Shown: positions 32,180 through 40,615 of the stretch, in pieces
Position numbering within the stretch: position 1 is the first letter of the stretch
How the letters are laid out: each line of letters begins with the position of its first letter
From: Synergistaceae bacterium
GTDB lineage: Bacteria; Synergistota; Synergistia; Synergistales; Aminobacteriaceae
Length of the DNA stretch: 64,000 nt
Assembly (NCBI GenBank): GCA_018436725.1
Contig: JAHDKT010000053.1
Location: 1 to 64,000, forward strand
Direction: 5' to 3'
Translations under genes and position numbers: made by a program
Notes under the pieces: generated by a model
Seen by the model: the letters and a program-made list of their open reading frames with translations, nothing else
The model's database searches: none
What the model was told of the DNA's origin: nothing

Positions 32180-33433
32180 GTGTTGTCATTGAGGTGTCCT
32201 GTCCGCATTCTCTGCATCGCGCTCGTTTCCCTTCTCCTTACAAGCTCGTCGGTTTTCGGCGCCGGCTTCGCGCTCTACGATTTCAGCGCCCGAGGAAACG
32301 CTCTCGGCGGGGCTATGGTCGGACGGGCGGACGATCCTTCCGCCGTCGCGCTCAACCCGGCCGGTATTACGCAGATCCCCGGGAGCGCCTTCATGACTAC
32401 CCTCGGTTTTCTGATGCCTCGCGGAACGGTCGTCGCGACGGGAACGGCCATGACCTCGGACCAGGCCGACAGAACCTTCGTGTTGCCGAGCATGTACTAC
32501 ACGAAACAGATGAACGACGAACTCTGGCTGGGGATCGGCGTCATGACCAGGTTCGGTCTGGGGACGGAGTTCCCCGCCGACTGGTTCGGCCGGTACAATA
32601 GCTACCGCGCTCAGCTCGAGTCCGTTTCGGTCAACCCCAACATCGCCTGGAAGGTCAACGAGGCGCTCTCTCTATCCTTCGGAATCGAAGCCACGTGGCT
32701 CGAGGCCGATCTCGGCCGCAAGATAGACTCGACGCGAGGCGTCGCTCCCAATCCCGCGACCGATATCGACCTCCGCCTGAAAGGGGACGACATCGGCTAC
32801 GGGTGGAACATGGGACTTCATTACAAAATGAACGACACCACGCGTATCGGTCTGCACTACCGGAGCAGGGTGAAGCTCGCGCTCTCGGGAATCGCCACGG
32901 CCCGGAGTCCCTTGGGGGCGGACTCGACGGAGGGGGCTGTCGACCTCACGCTTCCCGACATGTTCATGTTCGGCGTCAGCAAACAGTTGAGCCCCAAGCT
33001 CAACGCGGAGATCGGGGCGATCCGCACCGGGTGGGACAGCTACGACTCGCTCACGATCAAATTCGGCAAACCCCTGCTCGGCGTTCTTCCCATAAGTTCT
33101 TTCGCCCCGAAGAACTGGAACAGCGTCTGGAGATATCAGTTGGGCCTCGAATATAAACATTCGCCCGAATGGACCTGGCGGTTGGGGTACACATACGACC
33201 AGGAACCAATGCCGGATTCTACCATAGATTATCAGGCGCCCTCCGGAGACAGGCAGCTCTTTTCGATAGGCTTCGGATATGCCAAGGACAATTGGGCGCT
33301 TGACTTCGCGTACACGCATCTTCTCTCCGACGAGCGGAACATCGCGGGACGTCCTCTGGAAGGAGTGTTCGACTCGCGTACTCGGGACATGAACGTCGAC
33401 ATCTTCATGATCAGCTATAGCCTCAGATTTTAA
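32180..33433 (+). CDS. OmpP1/FadL/TodX-family outer-membrane protein
   Basis: About 417 residues. A signal peptide (CIALVSLLLTSSSVFG, cleavage before AGFALYDFSARGNALGGA) precedes the FadL family signature GNALGGAMVGRADDPSAVALNPAG, then a beta-barrel of alternating hydrophobic strands ending in a C-terminal Phe (MISYSLRF), the usual barrel-assembly signal. It imports long-chain fatty acids or other hydrophobic compounds and shows the host is diderm. The start is uncertain: GTG 32180, or TTG 32189 with better spacing from GAAAGGG. Confidence 0.88.
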   Translation: MLSLRCPVRILCIALVSLLLTSSSVFGAGFALYDFSARGNALGGAMVGRADDPSAVALNPAGITQIPGSAFMTTLGFLMPRGTVVATGTAMTSDQADRTFVLPSMYYTKQMNDELWLGIGVMTRFGLGTEFPADWFGRYNSYRAQLESVSVNPNIAWKVNEALSLSFGIEATWLEADLGRKIDSTRGVAPNPATDIDLRLKGDDIGYGWNMGLHYKMNDTTRIGLHYRSRVKLALSGIATARSPLGADSTEGAVDLTLPDMFMFGVSKQLSPKLNAEIGAIRTGWDSYDSLTIKFGKPLLGVLPISSFAPKNWNSVWRYQLGLEYKHSPEWTWRLGYTYDQEPMPDSTIDYQAPSGDRQLFSIGFGYAKDNWALDFAYTHLLSDERNIAGRPLEGVFDSRTRDMNVDIFMISYSLRF

Positions 33434-33549
33434 CCTTCCACAGACTCGGGGCGGGGAGGATATGCCATCTCGCTCCGAGGCTTCTTTCCGAAAAAGTCTT
33501 TCTGTTCCGTCTGTTGGACGCCCGCTTGCGAAGAAACTCTTTTTATGAT

Positions 33550-33580
33550 ATATGAATGATTGATCATATATTCATATAAT
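33550..33580 (+). promoter_or_regulatory. ArsR/SmtB-type operator overlapping a -10 box
   Basis: ATATGAAT (33550-33557) and ATTCATAT (33570-33577) with a central TGATCA; 22 of 28 positions are self-complementary. TATAAT at 33575-33580 overlaps the right arm, so repressor binding would block RNA polymerase. It lies 21 bp before the regulator gene at 33598. Confidence 0.75.
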
Positions 33581-33597
33581 CATATAAGGAGGCCATC

Positions 33598-33984
33598 ATG
33601 AATCCAGTTCCTTACCCCTCTCAAGACGACTCTGCCCGCATGACGCCGGAGGAAGTCGGCTCCCGGATGCCCGACGAGGAAACGCTTTACGAACTTGCGG
33701 ATCTCTTCCGCGTGTTCGGCGACAGCACCCGGATAAAAATACTCTGCGCGCTCTCCGTTTCCGACCTCTGCGTCGCGGACATCGCAACGCTGCTCTCGAT
33801 GAATCAGTCCGCGATTTCGCATCAGCTCCGGGTGCTCAAGCAGGCGCGGCTTGTTCGCGTGACCCGCGAAGGGCGATCTTCCATCTACGGCTTGGATGAC
33901 GACCACGTGCGGACCATCTTCGATCAGGGCTTCCGGCATGTGCGCCATATCGCCCCCGCGACTGAAAGGGGGGCGGGGAAGTGA
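33598..33984 (+). CDS. ArsR/SmtB-family zinc-type metal sensor
   Basis: 128-residue winged-helix repressor (LFRVFGDSTRIKILCALSVS, then SMNQSAISHQLRVLKQARLV). The last helix contains DDH, ten residues, then HVRH: an exact match to the alpha-5 Zn(II) site D-x-H-x10-H-x2-H/E of SmtB/CzrA. There is no ELCVC cadmium/lead site. It should release the operator at 33550-33577 when zinc, or perhaps Co(II), is high. AGGAGG before ATG; its stop overlaps the P-type ATPase start. Confidence 0.9.
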   Translation: MNPVPYPSQDDSARMTPEEVGSRMPDEETLYELADLFRVFGDSTRIKILCALSVSDLCVADIATLLSMNQSAISHQLRVLKQARLVRVTREGRSSIYGLDDDHVRTIFDQGFRHVRHIAPATERGAGK

Positions 33985-36116
33985 GCGCTCCCCGGAACGA
34001 ACTCCGCCTCTCTCTGGAGGGCCTCAACTGCGCGCAGTGTTCGGCGCGGATAGAGGACTCCGTCCGCCTTCTTCCGGGCGTCTCCTCAGCGGCAGTCGAT
34101 CTGGTCGCCGGCAGACTCCGGGTTGAGTTTGTCCGCGAGGGGGAGGGCGACGAGATTATCTCCCGCATTCGCGGCATCGTTTCCTCCATAGAACCGGGGG
34201 TTTCCGTCGCCGAAGAGGGGGCGTCGCAGGAGACGGCGTTTCCGAAAAAGGCGATGCTCCGCCTGGGAGCGGGGCTGCTTCTCTGGGTCGCGGCGATGTT
34301 CGCGGAGCTTCCCGAAGGGGTGCGGACGGCCCTCTATGTGGCGGCGTATCTTGCGGCGGGTATCAACGTGCTTCGTACTGTGTTCGGAAACCTGCGGCAG
34401 GGGAGAATCTTCGACGAGTTCTTTCTGATGACGCTGGCCACCGGCGGAGCGTTCGCCATCGGCGAATTCTCGGAGGCCGTGGCGGTGATGCTCTTCTACG
34501 AGTCCGGAGAGTTGGTGCAGGATCTGGCGGTGGCGAAGTCGCGTCGTTCCATTCTTTCGCTTATGGATATCCGCCCCGATTCGGCCGTGCTTCTTGAGGA
34601 AGGCGTGGAGCGGCGCGTGCGTGCGGAGGAGGTCGGGGTGGGACAGATCGTGCTCGTGAAGCCCGGCGAGCGGATTCCTCTCGACGGTTCCGTGCGCTCG
34701 GGGATGTCGTCGCTGGATACGTCGTCACTGACCGGCGAATCCGTTCCGCGCGACGTGGCCTCCGGCGACGACGTGCTCGCGGGAAGCGTCAATCTCGGCG
34801 GGACGCTTACGGTCTGCGTGACCCGTCTCTTCGGCGAGTCCACGCTTTCGAAGGGGCTGCGCCTCATCGAGGAGGCGAGGGAACGGAAGGCGCCTACGGA
34901 GCGCTTCATCACGGCGTTCGCCAAGCGGTACACCCCTGCTGTGGTGGCCGCCGCCGCCCTTCTCGCCGTCGTCCCGCCCCTGTTGGGTATGGGGGCGTTC
35001 CGCGACTGGGGGTACCGCGCGCTCGTCTTCCTGGTCGTCTCCTGCCCCTGCGCGCTCGTGATCTCGGTCCCGCTCGCGCTCTTCGGAGGCATCGGGGCGG
35101 CTTCCAGGAGAGGCGTACTGCTCAAGGGAGGGAACGTCCTCGAAACGCTGGCGAAGGTGCGAACGGTGCTCTTCGATAAAACGGGGACGCTCACGAGAGG
35201 CGTCTTCCGGGTGACGGGAGTCTTTCCTTCGGGCGATACCGGGCGCGAAGGGCTGCTTTCGCTGGCCGCAGCCGCGGAGAGGGGTTCGAACCACCCTGTC
35301 GCTCGCGCCGTCGTCGCGGAGGCGGGCCATTCTCCGAGCGCTCATGAACCGATAGAGGAGATCCCCGGTCTTGGCGTCCGCCTCCTCCGTTCGGGAGGGG
35401 AGATCCTTGCGGGGAACGCCCGTCTGCTCGCCGACGCCGGGATCATGAGCGATCCGGAGGCTGAAGCGCGCCCCGGAGCGGTGGTGCATGTCGCGGACAG
35501 CGGACGGTACGCAGGGTACATCGTCGTCGAGGACGTGCTGCGCGAGCAGTCGAAAAGAGCGGTGGAGCGCCTTCGCTCTCTCGGGGTGTCCACAGTGGGG
35601 ATGCTTTCGGGCGACCGTCCGGAAAACGCGGCGCGTATCGCGGAAGAACTCGGTCTCGACCTCTGGGAGGGTGGTCTGCTTCCTTCGGATAAGCTGGAGC
35701 GCTTCGAAAGAATCCGCGAGCGGACCGGAGGGACGACGCTCTTCGTCGGCGACGGGATGAACGACGCTCCGCTGCTCGCCGCCGCGGATGCGGGCATGGC
35801 CATGGGCGGCCTTGGGGCGGACGCGGCGATCGAGGCAGCCGACGGCGTCATCCTCAACGACGATCCGCTCGGCGCGGCGGACGCCATCGAAATCGCACGG
35901 AGGACGCGGAGCATCGTCTGGCAGAACATCGTCTTCGCGCTCGGTATCAAGGGGCTTGTGCTGCTTATGGGGGCTTTCGGAATGGCCTCCATGTGGGAGG
36001 CTGTCTTCGCCGACGTGGGCGTCGCGCTTCTGGCGACGTTGAACGCGGCGCGGGTATTGCATTTCGGAGAGCGCTTACAGCGAGAAAGTGCAACGAAAGA
36101 AGCGACGAAAGAATAG
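33981..36116 (+). CDS. P1B-type heavy-metal ATPase (Zn/Cd exporter)
   Basis: 711 residues. N-terminal HMA domain with GLNCAQCSARIE (Cys17, Cys20), eight-helix P1B topology, transport motif SCPCALV, actuator TGES, phosphorylation site FDKTGTLT, GDGMNDAPLL and the SNHPVA nucleotide-binding loop. The Cys-Pro-Cys motif with a zinc-type sensor fits ZntA-like Zn/Cd/Pb efflux rather than copper export. The GTG start overlaps the sensor's stop (4-bp coupling), so both are one metal-induced operon. Confidence 0.92.
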   Translation: MSAPRNELRLSLEGLNCAQCSARIEDSVRLLPGVSSAAVDLVAGRLRVEFVREGEGDEIISRIRGIVSSIEPGVSVAEEGASQETAFPKKAMLRLGAGLLLWVAAMFAELPEGVRTALYVAAYLAAGINVLRTVFGNLRQGRIFDEFFLMTLATGGAFAIGEFSEAVAVMLFYESGELVQDLAVAKSRRSILSLMDIRPDSAVLLEEGVERRVRAEEVGVGQIVLVKPGERIPLDGSVRSGMSSLDTSSLTGESVPRDVASGDDVLAGSVNLGGTLTVCVTRLFGESTLSKGLRLIEEARERKAPTERFITAFAKRYTPAVVAAAALLAVVPPLLGMGAFRDWGYRALVFLVVSCPCALVISVPLALFGGIGAASRRGVLLKGGNVLETLAKVRTVLFDKTGTLTRGVFRVTGVFPSGDTGREGLLSLAAAAERGSNHPVARAVVAEAGHSPSAHEPIEEIPGLGVRLLRSGGEILAGNARLLADAGIMSDPEAEARPGAVVHVADSGRYAGYIVVEDVLREQSKRAVERLRSLGVSTVGMLSGDRPENAARIAEELGLDLWEGGLLPSDKLERFERIRERTGGTTLFVGDGMNDAPLLAAADAGMAMGGLGADAAIEAADGVILNDDPLGAADAIEIARRTRSIVWQNIVFALGIKGLVLLMGAFGMASMWEAVFADVGVALLATLNAARVLHFGERLQRESATKEATKE

Positions 36117-36144
36117 ACCTTTATTGACTAATTGAATGATCGCT

Positions 36145-36196
36145 ACAAAACTGCCGCAGCGGAACGTGAACGAACACGCCGTTGCGGCAGTTTTGT
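36145..36196. terminator. Bidirectional intrinsic terminator
   Basis: ACAAAACTGCCGCA (36145-36158) is the exact complement of 36183-36196, with further imperfect pairing inside; A and T tracts at the stem base suit both strands. It ends the metal-efflux operon. The rest of 36197-36550 is poorly coding: one 41-codon frame at 36259-36384 lacks a ribosome site and was not accepted as a gene. Confidence 0.75.
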
Positions 36197-36550
36197 AAAT
36201 AAGCGGGCTTCGGGTTCGAGGTAGTACGAGTGGATGTCAACGAGTCGACGGCAACGAGATGAATTCGCCATTCGTCGCGTATTCCTGCGCGGCCTTCTCC
36301 GATATCCTCGCGAGAGTGCCCGGTTTCGATGAAAACGACATCGACATCGACTCCTTCGGGAGGAATAGCGGAGCGCGCGAATAATGGTAGTTTTTTTCTT
36401 GAAGGTGTCAATCAGGAGAGCGCGACTCAGGAGCAACATACGCTCGTCCCCTTTTCTGGCGAGCGTCCTAAAAAAGTTCCCGGCCGCCTGACGTGCCGGA
36501 AGCCGGGAACTTCGGAGAACGACGAGACGGACTCCGGGAGAGGCGTCTTC

Positions 36551-37693
36551 TTACGGGCAGTTGGCTTTGACGCTGAACTCCCATGCGGTACCCTGTTCAG
36601 GCCCGTAGACGATCACTTCGAATTCGTTCGCTCCGCCCTTGGTGAAAAGTCCGTTCTGAAGCAGCTTCCCGACGCCCACGACGCCGCCCGGGTAGAGATT
36701 CGCCACGGCCGGGTTTCTCTGGATATGGTTCGTGTCTCCGCGCCATCCGCTGTCGAAGACCTTGTTCCCGACAGGGTAGTAGACCTCGATCTTGTCGGGA
36801 ACGTCGAAGGCTTGAAAATCAAGGTCGAAGGTCGTCCCCGAGGGCAGCGAGGTTATGTCGTACTTCTTCCGCGTCCCTTTATACCCTCCGCTGGCGCTGC
36901 GCAGCCACTTTCCGCAGTCGTCCGGAGTGATGGTCTGCGGCGGCGAGACAATGACGTCGCCGGGGTCGATGCCCGGCGGAAGCCCGGTGTCGCTCTGTCC
37001 GGTCACGGCTACGGTCTTGGTTACCGACAGATCGTAGTTGCCGGGGGCCGGATCGACTTCCACGATCGTTTCATCCGTGTTGTTGCCCTGGTCGGTATCC
37101 CGTGTCGAGTTGTCCGGTCCTTCGACCGCGGCCGTATTGACGATGCGATCTCCCGCTTTTCCGGTGACGCTCTCCGTATAGGTCCATGTCCATGTTTCGC
37201 CGACTTCCAGGATGTTGTCCCGATTGCCCCCGGTTTTTACGGCGTCGTCGTTGTTCAGCGTCTTGCCGTTGTCCTTGACCGTCGGATTCACTACGGGCAC
37301 TCCGGAGCGGTTCTGCACGACGACGGTATAGGTGAGCTGCGTGGGAACTCCCGCGATGATCTTCTTGGGTGTCTTGCCCGACGCCCCGCTTATCGCGGCG
37401 GGCGTCGCCGCCGTCCCTCCCGGAGATCCGGACATGCGAGCCGGGGTGGAGAGCATCAGCAAAAGGCGGTCCAGATGCGTCCGCTGGTCCGGAGTCATCC
37501 TGTCCCGAAGGCTCTGCTGTTGTTGCGGAGTCAGCGTGTTGTACCGTTCCACATACTCCCGCTCCGAAGCTGAAAGCCCCTGTTGCGCCGCTGAAGTCAG
37601 GGGGGAAATCAGCACAATGAAGACGAGGACCCCCAGAAGCGGAATTCCCGCTCCGCACAACCCCGCAACGCCTCGCGCACGATATCGTGCCAT
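36551..37693 (-). CDS. Secreted protein with DUF11-like repeat
   Basis: 380 residues. An N-terminal membrane/signal segment (GAGIPLLGVLVFIVLISPL) is followed by a Gln-rich helical stretch, then a DUF11-like beta-sandwich (LTYTVVVQNRSGVPV through VGETWTWTYTESVTGKAGDR and NTAAVEG), a Thr/Asp linker, and a C-terminal beta-domain with paired cysteines (DDCGKWL, VKANCP). ATG at 37693 follows AAAGGAGG; a longer in-frame opening upstream is Arg-rich and unlike a signal. Cell-surface or extracellular matrix role is inferred. The 37694-38038 stretch upstream holds no gene that I can support. Confidence 0.7.
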   Translation of the reverse strand: MARYRARGVAGLCGAGIPLLGVLVFIVLISPLTSAAQQGLSASEREYVERYNTLTPQQQQSLRDRMTPDQRTHLDRLLLMLSTPARMSGSPGGTAATPAAISGASGKTPKKIIAGVPTQLTYTVVVQNRSGVPVVNPTVKDNGKTLNNDDAVKTGGNRDNILEVGETWTWTYTESVTGKAGDRIVNTAAVEGPDNSTRDTDQGNNTDETIVEVDPAPGNYDLSVTKTVAVTGQSDTGLPPGIDPGDVIVSPPQTITPDDCGKWLRSASGGYKGTRKKYDITSLPSGTTFDLDFQAFDVPDKIEVYYPVGNKVFDSGWRGDTNHIQRNPAVANLYPGGVVGVGKLLQNGLFTKGGANEFEVIVYGPEQGTAWEFSVKANCP

Positions 37694-38038
37694 TATGTCG
37701 TCCTCCTTTCGTGTGGTCCGGTCACGTCCAGTTCCTCGAACGGCGTTCCCTGTTTCGCCGGTCGAGGAACGCCTTTTCCCGACGGCGGCGTCCTGCACGC
37801 GGAGAGAAGAGAAAAGAGAGAGGCGCAGAACTTCCCGCGAGAAAACCCGCGGAAAGGTACGGCGTCGCCTCAACATAGAGGAAAGAGTTTTTCATCTATA
37901 TTGAATACGATAACAACGGTTGTATCTTCTGTCAAGTCAGATGATGCGCCATCGCTTCGCCGTTCGTTTTCTCATGGTTCTTCAAGGATGTGTTTTCATG
38001 TGTTCTCTTACCGATCCTGTTTCCGGGCGCAGGATAAA

Positions 38039-38650
38039 TCACCCGCCGAGGCGGGGGGTCCAGTTGAGTTGCCTCACCGTCAGATGTTCCTCCCAGCGGG
38101 AGAGGACATGGGCGCCGCAGTAGTCTTGACGGAGCGAGAAGAGCTTCTGCCACGAGATGCCGAGCAGCGTGAAGACGATCGTTTTGATGACGCCGGCGTG
38201 GGCGACGAGCAGGATGTCGCCCCGCTCGCGCTCAAGGAGATCGAGGAAAGCGGGCCAGACCCGATCGTGGAGGTCGAGGAAGTTTTCTCCTCCCGGCGGA
38301 CGGAAGCGGGCGAAGTCCCTCCCCCTCTCGGCGAAGAGTTCCGGTTCGTTCTCGGCCAGCTCCTTCATGGACCGCAGTTCCCACTCGCCGAACGCAAGTT
38401 CTCGGAATGCCGGAATCTCTTCGAAGGGAGCGTTCCGTCCCTCTCCGAGGATTCCGGCCGTTTCGGCTGCGCGCTTCAGTCCGCTGTGGACGATGCGGTC
38501 GAGAGCGCAGCCGGACAGCGCGTCTCTCGTCGATTCCGCCTGCCGACGTCCCTCGGCTGAGAGCGGAAGGTCGGTCCATCCCAGAAAGCGCATTTCGTTG
38601 TCCGGCAGCTCCGGCCGTCCATGCCGCACAAGATAAATCGTAGATTCCAT
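38039..38650 (-). CDS. Histidine phosphatase family protein
   Basis: 203 residues of the phosphoglycerate-mutase-like superfamily: catalytic LVRHGRPE near the N-terminus, SGLKRAAETA, EIPAFRELAFGEWE and the second catalytic histidine in LLVAHAGVIKT. Size and the FGEWE segment resemble alpha-ribazole-phosphatase (CobC)-like members, but no cobalamin genes adjoin it, so the substrate is open. ATG at 38650 has AAGGAG. It is divergent from the dehydrogenase at 38740. Confidence 0.82.
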   Translation of the reverse strand: MESTIYLVRHGRPELPDNEMRFLGWTDLPLSAEGRRQAESTRDALSGCALDRIVHSGLKRAAETAGILGEGRNAPFEEIPAFRELAFGEWELRSMKELAENEPELFAERGRDFARFRPPGGENFLDLHDRVWPAFLDLLERERGDILLVAHAGVIKTIVFTLLGISWQKLFSLRQDYCGAHVLSRWEEHLTVRQLNWTPRLGG

Positions 38651-38739
38651 TCGAAGACTCCTTCCGATGCGGTGCATTTCACTGTCTTTATACGGTACAA
38701 TAACAGATACAAGCATTTCGTGAAAGGAGAACCGGGAAA

Positions 38740-39744
38740 ATGAACAACAAAATGACCGAAAAGACCGTTGTCGTCACGTGCGCCGCCCCGGCGACCGTAC
38801 GAAGAGCCGTGGACGACGGGCTCGACGGCGCGGGAAAAGCCGTCTTCCTCGACGATGTTCCTGCGGAGAAGAGAGGAGAGACGCTCGCTTCCGCCGCCGC
38901 GATCATGTCCTTCTTTTTCAACAAGGAGGTTCGCGAGGAGGAATATCCGCTTCTGGAGAACGTCGCGCTTTTTCAGTCCATTTCGACCGGGCTCGATTTT
39001 CTCCCCTTCCGCTCGATGCCGAAGAAGATGGTGCTCGCGTGCAACGCGGGAGGATGGGCTCCGCAGATCGCGGAACACACCGTCGCGCTGCTGCTGGCCC
39101 TCGCCAGGCGCATCGTTCCGCTGCACAACGACCTGATGAAGGGCGTCTTCAGCCGTCATGCCTACTCTCCGGCGAGTCTGCGCGGAAAGGTGCTCACGGT
39201 CGTGGGGTACGGCGGCATCGGCCGGCGCACGGCCGAACTGCTGCGCCCCTTCGGCATGCAGATCTACGCGCTCAACACGAGCGGGCGGACCAGCGATCCG
39301 GTCCACTTCATGGGGACGCTGAAAGAACTTCCGGAGATCCTGCCCGAGACGGACGTCCTGCTGCTCTCGCTCCCTCTCGACAAGCACACCAGAGGGCTCG
39401 TCGGCAAACGGGAGCTGGACCTGATGAAAAAGAACGCGATCCTGCTCAACGTGGCTCGCGCGCCGCTCGTCGTCGAGCAGGATCTGTACGAGCACCTGAA
39501 GGCGAATCCCGAGTTCCAGGCGGGATTCGACGTCTGGTGGAAGGAACCGACGTGGGGGGGAGGCGATTTTGCTCTCGACTACCCGTTTCTGGAGTTGCCG
39601 AACGTGGTCGGGTCGCCGCACAACTCGAACCGCTGTGAAAACGACATGGAGGACGCCACCAGGGCCGCAGCCGCCAACGTCGCGGCCTTTTTCAGCGGAG
39701 AGAAGATCGGCGGCGTTATCCGCAGGGAAGATTACATAGAATAA
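38740..39744 (+). CDS. D-isomer-specific 2-hydroxyacid dehydrogenase
   Basis: 334 residues: NAD-binding Rossmann motif VVGYGGIGRRTAELL, LNVARAPLVVEQDL with the catalytic-arginine region, and the C-terminal GSPHNSN holding the catalytic His. The segment NAGGWAPQIAEHTVALLLAL is the usual family helix. ATG follows AAAGGAG. It would interconvert a 2-oxoacid and a D-2-hydroxyacid with NAD(P)H. The exonuclease gene follows after 13 bp, probably cotranscribed. Confidence 0.88.
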   Translation: MNNKMTEKTVVVTCAAPATVRRAVDDGLDGAGKAVFLDDVPAEKRGETLASAAAIMSFFFNKEVREEEYPLLENVALFQSISTGLDFLPFRSMPKKMVLACNAGGWAPQIAEHTVALLLALARRIVPLHNDLMKGVFSRHAYSPASLRGKVLTVVGYGGIGRRTAELLRPFGMQIYALNTSGRTSDPVHFMGTLKELPEILPETDVLLLSLPLDKHTRGLVGKRELDLMKKNAILLNVARAPLVVEQDLYEHLKANPEFQAGFDVWWKEPTWGGGDFALDYPFLELPNVVGSPHNSNRCENDMEDATRAAAANVAAFFSGEKIGGVIRREDYIE

Positions 39745-39757
39745 GGAGAGTGCCGTC

Positions 39758-40543
39758 ATGGCAAGAATTTCGATAGCCACATTCAACGTGAACTCCGTCC
39801 GCACGCGTCTTCCGATCTTGCAGAAATGGCTGAAAGACCGTTCGATCGACGTCCTCTGCCTTCAGGAGACGAAGGTCGTCGACGACGATTTCCCGAAGGA
39901 CGCCTTCAAGGCGATGGGGTACCGCTCCATCTTCAGGGGCGAGAAGTCCTACAACGGAGTGGCCATCCTGACGAAGGCGTCCATGGACGGGTTCGCAATC
40001 GGCTTCGGCGACGGAGAGGAGCCCGAGTGCGACACCCGGGTTATCCGGGGTCGCATCGGCGACTTCTGCTTCATCAACACCTACGTTCCCCAGGGGAAGG
40101 CCGTCGATCATGCGGATTACGTCTTCAAGCACCGCTTCCTCGACAGGATGAAGGCGCTTCTCGAACGGGAGTACCTGACCTCGGAGAAGGTCGTCTGGGT
40201 GGGCGACATGAATGTGGCCCCCACCGACATCGACGTCACCAGCCCCGAGAAGAAGCGCGACCACCCGTGCTTCGCCCCGGATATTCAAAAGCGCTTCGAG
40301 GACGTGAAGGGGTGGGGTTTCATCGACCTCTTCCGGAAGTTCCGCCCCGGCGAAGGGGAGTTCACCTTCTTCGACTACAGGGTGAAGAATTCGCTTGAAC
40401 GCAATATCGGCTGGAGAATCGACCACGTGCTGGTCACGCCCGCTCTGGAGAGCGCGGCGGTTGACTGCTTCGTCGACCGCGATCCCAGAGGGTGGGAGCA
40501 GCCCTCCGACCACGCGCCGGTCGTCGCCGTCTTCGATCTGTAG
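39758..40543 (+). CDS. xth: Exodeoxyribonuclease III family AP endonuclease
   Basis: 261 residues with all EEP-fold landmarks: ATFNVNSVRTRL, LCLQETKVVDDDFP (catalytic Glu), NTYVPQG, VGDMNVAPTDIDV (Asp/Asn), WRIDHVLVTPAL and the terminal SDHAPVV catalytic Asp-His. It cleaves abasic sites and 3'-blocked ends in base-excision repair. AAGGAGAG precedes ATG; an intrinsic terminator follows. Confidence 0.93.
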   Translation: MARISIATFNVNSVRTRLPILQKWLKDRSIDVLCLQETKVVDDDFPKDAFKAMGYRSIFRGEKSYNGVAILTKASMDGFAIGFGDGEEPECDTRVIRGRIGDFCFINTYVPQGKAVDHADYVFKHRFLDRMKALLEREYLTSEKVVWVGDMNVAPTDIDVTSPEKKRDHPCFAPDIQKRFEDVKGWGFIDLFRKFRPGEGEFTFFDYRVKNSLERNIGWRIDHVLVTPALESAAVDCFVDRDPRGWEQPSDHAPVVAVFDL

Positions 40544-40560
40544 ACCTTTTTGCGCACGAG

Positions 40561-40592
40561 AAAGCGGGGGAATCGCTCCCCCGCTTTCTTTT
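40561..40592. terminator. Intrinsic terminator between convergent genes
   Basis: AAAGCGGGGGA (40561-40571) pairs with TCCCCCGCTTT (40577-40587), followed by CTTTTT; the leading A-run lets it act on the minus-strand transcript as well. Confidence 0.85.
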
Positions 40593-40615
40593 TCTCGTTT
40601 ATCCGCTGAATGGGT

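Noticed and set aside
36259-36384. 41-codon frame downstream of the P-type ATPase
   Set aside because: No ribosome-binding site, no recognisable family, and located in a degenerate interval after a terminator.
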